DNA from: Colwellia sp.
Lineage (GTDB): Bacteria > Pseudomonadota > Gammaproteobacteria > Enterobacterales > Alteromonadaceae
NCBI GenBank assembly: GCA_013215465.1
Contig: JABSOW010000015.1
Coordinates: forward strand, 1-57,843
Reading direction: 5' to 3'
DNA length: 57,843 nucleotides
In this document: positions 43,484 through 52,008 of the stretch, one piece after another
How positions within the stretch are numbered: the stretch's first letter is position 1
Layout of the letters: each line of letters begins with the position of its first letter
The notes under the pieces: model-generated
Databases searched by the model: none
Seen by the model: only the letters and a program-made list of their open reading frames with translations
Told to the model about the DNA's origin: nothing
Position numbers and translations under genes: made by a program

Positions 43484-44140
43484 GTGGCCTTATCTAGAGA
43501 ACAAATAGCGCAACGTGTTGCTCAAGAGTTGCAAGACGGCTACTACGTAAACTTAGGCATTGGCATTCCTACTCTTGTGGCTAATTTTGTGCCCGAAGAC
43601 ATAGAAGTGATGCTGCAATCAGAAAATGGCCTTTTGGGTATGGGGCAATTCCCAACCGAAGAAGAAATAGATGCAGACTTAATCAATGCCGGTAAACAAA
43701 CGGTGACGATGGCAACGGGAGCATCAATATTCGATTCGGCTGAATCGTTTGCCATGATCCGTGGCGGCCATGTTGATTTAACCGTTTTAGGTGCTTTTGA
43801 AGTGGATGTTAATGGCAATATTGCTTCGTATATGATCCCGGGTAAATTAATCAAAGGTATGGGCGGGGCAATGGACTTAGTTGCTGGCGCTGACAATATT
43901 ATTGTCACCATGACACATGCATCAAAGCATGGAAAATCAAAACTGCTAACAAATTGCTCTTTACCACTGACGGGTAAAGGTTGCATTAAAAAAGTACTAA
44001 CTGACCTAGCTTTTATTGAAATAAAAAATGGTCAATTTCATCTGCTAGAACGTGCACCTGGCGTTACAGTAGAGGAAATTATTAAACTGACCCAAGGTGA
44101 GTTGGTTGTACCAGACGTAGTACCTGAAATGCAGTTTTAA
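43484..44140 (+). CDS. 3-oxoacid CoA-transferase subunit B
   Basis: 218 residues, GTG start supported by AGGAGA at 43472-43477. Glu47 in LQSENGLLGMG is the catalytic glutamate that carries the CoA thioester. VNLGIGIPTLVANFV is the usual opening. Partner of the preceding subunit. Confidence 0.94.
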   Translation: MALSREQIAQRVAQELQDGYYVNLGIGIPTLVANFVPEDIEVMLQSENGLLGMGQFPTEEEIDADLINAGKQTVTMATGASIFDSAESFAMIRGGHVDLTVLGAFEVDVNGNIASYMIPGKLIKGMGGAMDLVAGADNIIVTMTHASKHGKSKLLTNCSLPLTGKGCIKKVLTDLAFIEIKNGQFHLLERAPGVTVEEIIKLTQGELVVPDVVPEMQF

Positions 44141-44179
44141 TCAATACAATCAAATCAATACAATAAATAGGGATAAAAT

Positions 44180-45364
44180 ATGAGTAAAAGAGAAGTTGTA
44201 ATTGTAAGTGCTGTTAGAACCGCTATTGGTGAATATGGAGGTAGTTTAAAAGATATCGCTCCCACTGATTTAGCAGGATTAGTTATTAAAGAAGCGGTGC
44301 AACGTGCTGGCATTGATAGCGAAGATGTTGGTCATTGCGTTATCGGCAGTGTTACCCATTCAGACAGAAAAGATATGTACATGAGTCGCTCTGCGGCGCT
44401 TAAAGGCGGTTTACCAGCAGCTACACCAGCGGTTACGATTAACCGATTATGTGGCTCTGGTTTACAATCTATTATATCAGCAGCACAATTAATACTGTTA
44501 GATGATTGTGATATTGCTGTTGCCGGTGGTGCAGAATCAATGAGCAGAGTACCTTATTGGGTACCAAAAGCGCGTTTTGGTATTCGTATGGGTGATAGCA
44601 ATATGGTTGATCCTATGGTGGGTGCATTAACTTGTCCTGCCGATGATACTCATATGGGGATTACGGCCGAAAATGTTGCTGAAAAATGGAATGTTACTCG
44701 TGAAGAGCAAGATGCTTTAGCACTTGAAAGTCACAGACGTGCAGAGCAGGCAATAAATGATAAGCGTTTTGTTGAACAAATATTACCTGTAGAGCTAAAA
44801 ACCCGTAAAGGTGTGACTATTTTCGATCAAGACGAGCATGTACGTTTTGATGCTAAGCTAGAAGATTTTTCTAAACTACGTCCGGCCTTTAAAAAAGGTG
44901 GTTCAGTTACCGCAGGTAATGCTTCAGGTATTAATGATGCGGCGGCAGCCCTTGTGATGATGGACAAATCTGTTGCTGATGCTAAAGGTCTTAAACCTAT
45001 GGCTAAATTAGTCGGTTATGCCTTTGCGGGCGTTGAACCAAAATATATGGGCATAGGCCCAATACCGGCAATAAAAACACTATTAGAAAAAGCTAACTTA
45101 TCTGTTGATGATATTGATGTTTGGGAAATTAATGAAGCATTTGCCTCTCAAGCTTTAGCAGTAGTGAAAGATTTAGATATTGACCCAGCCAAAGTAAACC
45201 CAAATGGCTCAGGCATTTCATTAGGTCATCCTATTGGTGCAACAGGCTCTGTTATTACCGTAAAAGCGTTATATGAGCTGCAACGAACATCAGGAAAATA
45301 TGCAGTCGTTTCTATGTGTATTGGTGGTGGTCAAGGTATTGCGGCTTTATTTGAAAGAGTTTAA
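44180..45364 (+). CDS. Acetyl-CoA acetyltransferase (thiolase)
   Basis: 394 residues. The nucleophile Cys91 is in NRLCGSGLQSI, the His in GHPIGATGSV, and the second Cys in MCIGGGQG. It cleaves acetoacetyl-CoA or a related 3-oxoacyl-CoA, following the CoA-transferase. A terminator lies 70 bases after the stop. By neighbourhood an acetoacetate role is most likely, but 3-oxoadipyl-CoA thiolase cannot be excluded and would fit aromatic breakdown. Confidence 0.93.
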   Translation: MSKREVVIVSAVRTAIGEYGGSLKDIAPTDLAGLVIKEAVQRAGIDSEDVGHCVIGSVTHSDRKDMYMSRSAALKGGLPAATPAVTINRLCGSGLQSIISAAQLILLDDCDIAVAGGAESMSRVPYWVPKARFGIRMGDSNMVDPMVGALTCPADDTHMGITAENVAEKWNVTREEQDALALESHRRAEQAINDKRFVEQILPVELKTRKGVTIFDQDEHVRFDAKLEDFSKLRPAFKKGGSVTAGNASGINDAAAALVMMDKSVADAKGLKPMAKLVGYAFAGVEPKYMGIGPIPAIKTLLEKANLSVDDIDVWEINEAFASQALAVVKDLDIDPAKVNPNGSGISLGHPIGATGSVITVKALYELQRTSGKYAVVSMCIGGGQGIAALFERV

Positions 45365-45433
45365 GTTCATTTAAGTTAAGCAAGCTACTTTATCCCTTTT
45401 AGTTAATATTCGTAAATACTAGGGTATCAGATG

Positions 45434-45465
45434 TTAAAGGACGCTTTTCAGTGTCCTTTTTTATT
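45434..45465 (+). terminator. Rho-independent terminator after the thiolase
   Basis: AAAGGAC and GTCCTTT form the stem with a 10-base loop, followed by TTTATT. It separates the thiolase from the metal-efflux operon. Confidence 0.75.
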
Positions 45466-45566
45466 ACCACCACTTTTCCTTAGCTAAGGCTTTATCTTGA
45501 CTCTAAAAAATTATTTAATTATCATTCGCCTAGTAAATTCTTAAAGATAGGGTTCAGAACATACTG

Positions 45567-45914
45567 ATGAAAAACACTTGGCTTAGCTTTTTAATAGTAT
45601 TATCGATTGCATTGCAGTCGTTTGTTGCTGTGGCTAATTCAGATGACAATCATCAAGTTGACTCTCAACACCTACAAACTGAACATTCCCATGATTTAGA
45701 CCACAATAAATTTTTTGAGGGCTCATCAGAAGATGATCATGATATCAAAGACTGTCATCATTGTGGTCATTGTCAAGGGTCACATACTTCGTGGTTTGTC
45801 AGTATAAAAAACAGCGATACCACAGTTGCTCTTTTAGTGTCTAATCAATATTTTTATCATGTTCACCTTGATAAAAGTTTAATCGAAGAACCTATTCGCC
45901 CTCCTATCGCTTAA
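45567..45914 (+). CDS. His/Cys-rich exported protein of the metal operon
   Basis: 115 residues with a signal peptide ending at AVANS. The mature part is rich in His, Asp and Cys, including DDHDIKDCHHCGHCQGSH, an obvious metal-binding cluster. It is 107 bases before the TolC-type gene of a CzcCBA system. Comparable small periplasmic proteins (CzcI type) precede such operons. A metal-sequestering or sensing role is inferred. Confidence 0.75.
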   Translation: MKNTWLSFLIVLSIALQSFVAVANSDDNHQVDSQHLQTEHSHDLDHNKFFEGSSEDDHDIKDCHHCGHCQGSHTSWFVSIKNSDTTVALLVSNQYFYHVHLDKSLIEEPIRPPIA

Positions 45915-46021
45915 TTTAATTTTAACTCAACTATCCGCAACACACATATACCTAAGCTAAAGCCTAAATCGCTTTAATTTAGCTTTGTTGCAATGTTTTA
46001 TTTTTAAATTAAGAGATAATC

Positions 46022-47260
46022 ATGACTTTTTTCTCAGTAAAAAGTACTGGCATAGTTTTATGCACAGCTATGTCGATGACGTGGTCGGTTAATGGTTTTG
46101 CCTATGAAAGTAATTATTTATCAAGTACGTGGCTAAATAGTCAAATAAATAAACACCCCGATATAGTGGCTGCTTGTGAGGCGATGAATGCGGTATTTTC
46201 AAGAGCTCAAGGCAGTAAACTTCCACTCTATAACCCCGAATTAAACACCGGTTTTGAACGTGAGGGCACGGCAAACAATTTTCACATGGGCATAAATCAA
46301 ACCATTGATTTATGGGATAAACGCGAAGTTAAAGCGGCACAGGGTAATTTCGCTCTAACCGCAGCAAGCAAACGCTTTACCTATTCCGTGGCAGAAAAAA
46401 CAGCTCAGGCTTTGCAAGCCTTAATCAATTGGCAATCGGCAAAAAGTAAAGCGTCATTAGCATTTGAGCAAGAAAAACAATTAGAAATTTTGCTTGATAT
46501 TGTCACGAAAAGACAAAAATCGGGCAATCTTAGCCCGGTTGATGCTGAACTTACTTTCTTCAATTTGTCCCAACTATTGAGCCAAATGGCGCAAATACAG
46601 GTGCAATTAAAACAATCTGAAGCCCAAGTAAAAGAGCTCTTGCCTGACTGGTTATCTGAACAGCAACTTTACCCTGAGCTAGGGTTGGGCGTGAGTAACT
46701 TTCAAGTCTCACCGCAATGGATAACTCAGCATCCACTCGTTTTAGAAGCGCAGGCGCAATGGAATATTCAAAAAAGTGCAGCGCAATATGCATTACTAGC
46801 GACTAAGGCTGATCCAACCATAGGGTTAAGCGTAGGAAGAAGTAATCGTGAGAATGTAGTTGGCGTGACTTTTTCAATACCATTAAATATCCGCAATGAC
46901 TATTCAGCAAACGCTAAAGCGGAAAGCCAGCAAGCTATTTCAGCTGAAGCGAGATTTCACGCTGTTTTTCGTAAACAACAATTCTTAGTGCAAGCAAATA
47001 CTGACGCATTAGTTTTTAATAAAAGCTACTTACAGCGGTGGCAAAAGCTAATGAAAGGGCGAGCAGAAAATAGTGCGAAATTGTTGCAAAGACAATGGCA
47101 AATAGGTGATCTAAACACCGCAGACTATTTACTTGCTTTACAGCAGCGAACTGAGGGTTTATATGCCGGTATTGATCTAAAAACGCAGTTCAAGTTAAGT
47201 GAAGTAGCGTGGTTATTGAGCGTCGGGCAATTAAGCTTGGCCACCAAGCAATTAAACTAA
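46022..47260 (+). CDS. TolC-family outer-membrane factor (CzcC-like)
   Basis: 412 residues with a signal peptide ending near NGFAYE. Two long alpha-helical hairpins of the TolC type (about 125-205 and 310-395) and a short strand region in YNPELNTGFEREG. It is the outer-membrane duct of the adjacent RND heavy-metal pump. A 60-85-base leader with a hairpin separates it from the adaptor. Confidence 0.88.
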   Translation: MTFFSVKSTGIVLCTAMSMTWSVNGFAYESNYLSSTWLNSQINKHPDIVAACEAMNAVFSRAQGSKLPLYNPELNTGFEREGTANNFHMGINQTIDLWDKREVKAAQGNFALTAASKRFTYSVAEKTAQALQALINWQSAKSKASLAFEQEKQLEILLDIVTKRQKSGNLSPVDAELTFFNLSQLLSQMAQIQVQLKQSEAQVKELLPDWLSEQQLYPELGLGVSNFQVSPQWITQHPLVLEAQAQWNIQKSAAQYALLATKADPTIGLSVGRSNRENVVGVTFSIPLNIRNDYSANAKAESQQAISAEARFHAVFRKQQFLVQANTDALVFNKSYLQRWQKLMKGRAENSAKLLQRQWQIGDLNTADYLLALQQRTEGLYAGIDLKTQFKLSEVAWLLSVGQLSLATKQLN

Positions 47261-47277
47261 CCAGCTAAACAAATCAC

Positions 47278-47318
47278 CTTTGTCGCTCTTTACGCTAAAA
47301 AAGCGTCGTAAACAAAGG
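47278..47318 (+). promoter_or_regulatory. Imperfect hairpin between czcC-like and czcB-like genes
   Basis: CTTTGT at the left and ACAAAG at the right enclose TTACGCT / AGCGTCGTAA, separated by AAAA. It lies between the outer-membrane factor and the adaptor, ahead of the adaptor's GGAA site. It may adjust expression of the adaptor and pump relative to the duct. Confidence 0.45.
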
Positions 47319-47345
47319 TCATTGTTACAAAATTTGGAAATTATG

Positions 47346-48587
47346 ATGAAAAATACAATCACTAAAAAAATAAAGTTAATCACACTCGGTAGTGTGTTTT
47401 GTGGCTTAACCATGTTGTCTACGGCAACACTGGCAAATACCGATTCGGCTGAAAAAAAGCATAACCATGACGAGAAAGTTGCCGTAGTAAAGGCTGATGA
47501 CGGTCATGGACATGAAAGTGACAAAGACGACGGACATGCTCACGGTCAAGAAAAGAGTAATTCCACTGAAGAACATCAAGAAGGCATCAGCTTTAGTGCC
47601 GAAAAAATGGCCTTAGCTAATATCAAGGTGTCTACTGTAAGAGCTAAAATTTTCGCTAAAAGCGTTTATGCCCCCGGAGAAATCAAAGCAAACGGTTATA
47701 CCAGTTATATCGTCTCGCCACGTACTGAATCTGTGGTGCTTAAACGTCATGCTACTTTAGGTGAGCATGTTGAAAAAGGACAAGCTTTAGTTACTCTCTT
47801 TAGTGAATCAATGGCTGAAGCACAAGCGACCTATCGTATTGCTTACAGTGAATGGCAGCGTAGTAAAAAATTAGGTAAAGAGATCGTTAGTGAGAGTCGC
47901 ATGCTCAGAAGTGAAACAGATTATATTACTGCCTCTGGTCGCTTAAAAGCCTTTGGTTTAACCCAATCCGCCATTGAAGATATTGTTAAGAATAATTCAT
48001 CAAATCTTGGTGAGTATACCTTGGTAGCTAAACGAGCTGGTGCGGTATTAAGTGATGATTTTTCCCAAGGGCAACGAGTTGCGCCGGGCGATAAAATAAT
48101 GGTCTTGGCAAATGAAGAAAATTTATGGGTAGAAGCGCGCGTTTCACCCAATAAAAAACTGAACTTGCCCATAGGAACCCTAGCTAAAATTGAGTTTTCT
48201 GGCCAAGTATATTTCGCTAAAGTGATCCAAGAAGCGCACACCATAGATCCCATTACCCGTACTCGAATTGTTCGATTGTCTGTTAGCAATAAAGATGACA
48301 CCTTACATTCCGGCATGTTCGTTAATGTTAATTTTCTGTTTGATACCCAAACCCCGGTAATGGCGGTGCCTGAAACAGCACTAATGCGTGGCGCTGATGG
48401 TGACTGGACGGTATTTGTTGAAGATCACCCTGGCGAGTTTAAAGCCGTCGAAGTTGAACTGGGTCAGCCTTTAGGTCATTACCGTCAAATTATCGGTATT
48501 GCCCCTAATACGCGAGTGGTAATCAAAGGTGCATTCTTTGTTGCTTCAGAAATAGCAAAAGGCGGATTTGATCCGCACGGCCACTAG
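47346..48587 (+). CDS. RND periplasmic adaptor (CzcB-like)
   Basis: About 413 residues. Three starts are possible; ATG at 47346 has a GGA site at normal spacing, ATG at 47343 is 3 bases earlier, and a TTG at 47280 inside the hairpin is rejected. The signal peptide ends at TLANTD. The mature N-terminus has repeated His-Asp stretches (KHNHDE, HGHESDKDDGHAHG) that look metal-binding. The hairpin, lipoyl and barrel domains follow (YIVSPRTESVVL, VTLFSESMAEA). It links the pump to the outer-membrane duct. Confidence 0.92.
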   Translation: MKNTITKKIKLITLGSVFCGLTMLSTATLANTDSAEKKHNHDEKVAVVKADDGHGHESDKDDGHAHGQEKSNSTEEHQEGISFSAEKMALANIKVSTVRAKIFAKSVYAPGEIKANGYTSYIVSPRTESVVLKRHATLGEHVEKGQALVTLFSESMAEAQATYRIAYSEWQRSKKLGKEIVSESRMLRSETDYITASGRLKAFGLTQSAIEDIVKNNSSNLGEYTLVAKRAGAVLSDDFSQGQRVAPGDKIMVLANEENLWVEARVSPNKKLNLPIGTLAKIEFSGQVYFAKVIQEAHTIDPITRTRIVRLSVSNKDDTLHSGMFVNVNFLFDTQTPVMAVPETALMRGADGDWTVFVEDHPGEFKAVEVELGQPLGHYRQIIGIAPNTRVVIKGAFFVASEIAKGGFDPHGH

Positions 48588-48602
48588 GTAAGGAATTAGA
48601 TT

Positions 48603-51600
48603 ATGTTTAATAAAATGATTGATTGGTCGGTCAATAATCGACTATTAGTGATTATTGCACTGATCGCCACGATGGCGGCAGCTATTATGATGATCCCCAA
48701 GTTAAATTTAGATGCTTTTCCCGACGTAACCAATGTTCAGGTTGCCATAAATACCGAAGCACCGGGCTTAGCCGCTGAAGAAGTTGAGCAGCTAATTACT
48801 TATCCTATTGAGGCGGTAATGTATGCGCTGCCTGATGTCGAGCAAGTACGTTCTATTTCTAAAACCGGTTTGTCGGGCGTTACGGTCGTATTTAAAGAAG
48901 GTACTGACATTTATTTTGCGCGCCAATTAGTCTTTGAGCGTTTACAAGCTGCAAAAGAATTAATTCCGCAAGGCGTAGGCACACCAGCCATGGGACCTAA
49001 CACCTCAGGCTTGGGTCAAATTTTTCAGTATTTGTTAATTGCTGACAAAGATTCGGGTTATGACTCTATGACCTTAAGAAGTTTGAATGACTGGATAGTA
49101 AAGTTGTTGGTTATGCCGGTAGATGGTGTTACCGATGTCTTGTCTTTTGGCGGTAATGTTAGGCAGTATCAGGTAAACATTGAACCAAGTAAATTATTAT
49201 CGTATCAGTTAACGCAACAAGATATTGTTAGCGCCCTTGAGAATAATAATACCAATGTTGGTGGCTGGTATATGAACCGCGGGCAAGAGCAATTAGTGAT
49301 TCGTGGTACGGGTTGGTTTAATAGTGGCGAAGCAGGTTTAGCCGATATTAGACAAGTACCGGTGAAAACGGTTGCAGGTACTGTGGTTACTATTGACGAT
49401 GTTGCTAACGTTTCACTGGGCAGTGAGATTCGCCAAGGCGCGGTTACTATGACGCGCAGAGACGCAGAGGGTAACATTGAAAACTTAGGTGAAGTGGTTA
49501 CCGGCATAGTGTTAAAACGTATGGGAGCAAATACCAAGGCGACCATTGATGGTATTAATGCCCGTATTCCAATGATCAATCAAGCGTTGCCCGAAGGCGT
49601 TCGTTTTGAGCCGTTTTATGACCAAGCGGACTTAATTACTAAAGCGGTTGATACTGTGGTGAACGCCTTAGCCTTAGCGTTTATTTTCATTGCCATCGTG
49701 CTGGCGTTGTTTTTAATGAACCTACGCGCCACGTTTTTAGTACTGATTTCAATTCCTATTTCTATTGCTATCGCGTTAATGGTGATGTCTTGGATAGGTT
49801 TATCCGCTAACTTAATGTCGTTAGGCGGTATTGCGGTTGCGATTGGTATGCTGGTTGATGGCTCGGTAGTGATGGTTGAAAACATGGTCAAACATCTTAA
49901 TAGACCTGATGCAACGCATTACGAAAATGCTCAAGCAAGAAATCCAGATACGGATGCTGATCCACATACTCTTGTTCCATATAAGGCTGCCGATGATGAA
50001 GCAGGTATCCCGTTACGATTAAAAGAAGCCGGTAAAGAAGTCGCCCGTCCGGTATTTTTTGCTGCTGCTATTATTTTAGTTGTCTTTATGCCGCTGTTTA
50101 GTTTTGAAGGTGTTGAAGCAAAACTGTTTCAACCTATGGCTATCAGTATTATTTTAGCGGTTGTTTCGGCTATTTTAGTGGCATTACTTGTGGTACCGGC
50201 TTTAGCGACTTATATGTTTAAAAAAGGCATTAAAGAAAAAGAGAGCTTTGTCTTAAAACCATTAGAGAAGCTTTATCGCAAAGGGCTTACAGCGGCAATG
50301 AAGCACACTAAAGTAGTTATTGTTGCGTCTGTTCTCTTGTTTGTGGCTGCAGCCTCTTTAGTACCTCAAATTGGTACCGAGTTTGTACCTGAGCTCGAAG
50401 AAGGCACGATTAACCTAAGAGCGACTTTGGCGCCTTCATCAAGTTTGGAAACTGCCTTGTCAGTGGCCCCCATTCTTGAAGCAATGTTAATGGAATTCCC
50501 TGAAGTCGAGTACACGCTAAGCCGAATTGGTCGTGCTGAAATCGGTGGTGATCCAGAGCCGGTCAATAATATTGAAATATACATTGGCTTAAAACCTGTA
50601 TCAGAGTGGACCAGCGCGAGTAGTCGCATTGAGTTACAGGGTTTAATGGAAGAGAAACTTGAACAGTTTCCGGGTTTATTACTTAACTTTTCACAGCCAA
50701 TCGCTACGCGTGTCGATGAGTTACTCTCTGGCGTTAAAGCGCAACTTGCGATTAAGCTGTTTGGTCCTGAGTTAGCTATGCTGGCGAGTAAAGGTCAAGA
50801 AATTGAAGCGGCTATCAAAAAAATTGACGGTGCTAGAGACGTTGCGCTAGAGCAAATCGCGGGTGAAGCACAACTAGTGATTAAACCGAATAGAAAACAA
50901 CTGTCACGATATGGTTTGTCGGTGGGCGATGTTATGGCCGTGGTTAAAAATGGCATTGGCGGCGTTAGTGCTGGCCAAATAATCAATGGTAATGAACGCT
51001 ATGATATTTACGTGCGTTTTGAAGAAAAGTATCGTAATAACCAAGCAGCGATTGCCGATCTGAGAATACAATCACCTACCGGTGCTTGGGTGCGTTTAGG
51101 CGATATCGCCACCGTTAGTTTTGAGTCAGGTCCGCCACAAGTTCGCCGTGACGACGTGCAAAGGCGTGTGGTTATTCAAGCCAATGTACAGGGCCGTGAC
51201 ATGGGCAGTGTAGTAGCTGATATTCGTGCAGCCATTGCCAGTAAAGTGGACTTACCAGCAGGCTATTCTGTGGTGATTGGTGGTCAGTTTGAAAACCAAC
51301 AACGTGCACAGCAACGCCTTGTTGTCGTAGTGCCATTATCACTGGCGTTAATTGCCTTACTACTTTACTTTGCCTTTGGCTCGGTTGGTCAAGCGATGCT
51401 GATATTAGTTAACGTACCTTTAGCTGTTATTGGTGGTATTTTCACACTTTATATCACCGAGCAGTATCTATCAGTACCAAGCTCGGTTGGTTTCATTACT
51501 TTATTTGGTGTTGCCGTGCTTAATGGTGTGGTGATGGTAGAAAGTATTAATCAACTGGTTAAAGACGGTATTGACACATCAAAAGCGGTTTTTGATGGCG

Positions 51601-51821
51601 CGGTATCACGTTTGCGTCCGGTATTGATGACGGCTATAACTTCGGCATTAGGCCTAATACCTATGTTGATGTCAAATGGTGTTGGCGCTGAGATTCAACG
51701 ACCACTGGCCAGTGTCATAGTTGGTGGCTTAGTGACTGCAACGTTATTGACCTTATTTGTATTGCCGGTACTTTATGCTTGGTTCTCTAAAGCGAAAATC
51801 AAAGCGCTTACTGATAATTAG
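48603..51821 (+). CDS. Heavy-metal RND efflux pump (CzcA-like, HME family)
   Basis: 1072 residues with the full RND topology (segments at about 12-30, 350-370, 378-398, and so on). The segment-4 motif is AIGMLVDGSVVMVEN (413-427): Asp419 and Glu426 are present, but the first acidic residue of the CzcA DFG-x3-DGA-x3-VEN signature is Ala413. A charged insert (about 433-468) follows the segment. Missing the first Asp points away from standard zinc/cobalt/cadmium pumps; the cation is uncertain. It starts 15 bases after the adaptor gene. Confidence 0.93.
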   Translation: MFNKMIDWSVNNRLLVIIALIATMAAAIMMIPKLNLDAFPDVTNVQVAINTEAPGLAAEEVEQLITYPIEAVMYALPDVEQVRSISKTGLSGVTVVFKEGTDIYFARQLVFERLQAAKELIPQGVGTPAMGPNTSGLGQIFQYLLIADKDSGYDSMTLRSLNDWIVKLLVMPVDGVTDVLSFGGNVRQYQVNIEPSKLLSYQLTQQDIVSALENNNTNVGGWYMNRGQEQLVIRGTGWFNSGEAGLADIRQVPVKTVAGTVVTIDDVANVSLGSEIRQGAVTMTRRDAEGNIENLGEVVTGIVLKRMGANTKATIDGINARIPMINQALPEGVRFEPFYDQADLITKAVDTVVNALALAFIFIAIVLALFLMNLRATFLVLISIPISIAIALMVMSWIGLSANLMSLGGIAVAIGMLVDGSVVMVENMVKHLNRPDATHYENAQARNPDTDADPHTLVPYKAADDEAGIPLRLKEAGKEVARPVFFAAAIILVVFMPLFSFEGVEAKLFQPMAISIILAVVSAILVALLVVPALATYMFKKGIKEKESFVLKPLEKLYRKGLTAAMKHTKVVIVASVLLFVAAASLVPQIGTEFVPELEEGTINLRATLAPSSSLETALSVAPILEAMLMEFPEVEYTLSRIGRAEIGGDPEPVNNIEIYIGLKPVSEWTSASSRIELQGLMEEKLEQFPGLLLNFSQPIATRVDELLSGVKAQLAIKLFGPELAMLASKGQEIEAAIKKIDGARDVALEQIAGEAQLVIKPNRKQLSRYGLSVGDVMAVVKNGIGGVSAGQIINGNERYDIYVRFEEKYRNNQAAIADLRIQSPTGAWVRLGDIATVSFESGPPQVRRDDVQRRVVIQANVQGRDMGSVVADIRAAIASKVDLPAGYSVVIGGQFENQQRAQQRLVVVVPLSLALIALLLYFAFGSVGQAMLILVNVPLAVIGGIFTLYITEQYLSVPSSVGFITLFGVAVLNGVVMVESINQLVKDGIDTSKAVFDGAVSRLRPVLMTAITSALGLIPMLMSNGVGAEIQRPLASVIVGGLVTATLLTLFVLPVLYAWFSKAKIKALTDN

Positions 51822-51877
51822 TACTTTTATGTACGCTAAGTAATCCAATAAAAACAATTAAGTCGTTGAGGTTGTAG

Positions 51878-51916
51878 AATAAAAGCTAACGTAAAGGTGT
51901 CACGTTAGCTTTTATT
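51878..51916. terminator. Bidirectional terminator between two RND operons
   Basis: AATAAAAGCTAACGT and ACGTTAGCTTTTATT are complementary over 15 bases with a 9-base loop, giving A- and T-runs on both sides. It stops the plus-strand metal operon and the minus-strand multidrug operon. Downstream, 51954-51985 has a short ACCTTA tandem. Confidence 0.88.
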
Positions 51917-52008
51917 CGTAGTGGTTTTTGGTTTTGATGTTCAAAATATTTGATTAACCTGAACCTTAACCTTAACCTTTGTTTAACTTTATGCTATTTC
52001 AATTGGTA

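Noticed and set aside
43543..43986. 147-residue minus-strand frame opposite CoA-transferase subunit B
   Set aside because: Antisense shadow of a well-supported gene; proline- and serine-rich composition typical of reversed coding sequence.
47280..47345. TTG start for the CzcB-like adaptor
   Set aside because: It lies in a hairpin without a ribosome binding site and adds a basic tail before the signal peptide; the ATG at 47346 (or 47343) is better.
51954..51985. Fifth MITE copy suggested by TTAACCTGAACC
   Set aside because: Only the first ten bases match; the rest is a short ACCTTA tandem, so it may be coincidence or a very old remnant.
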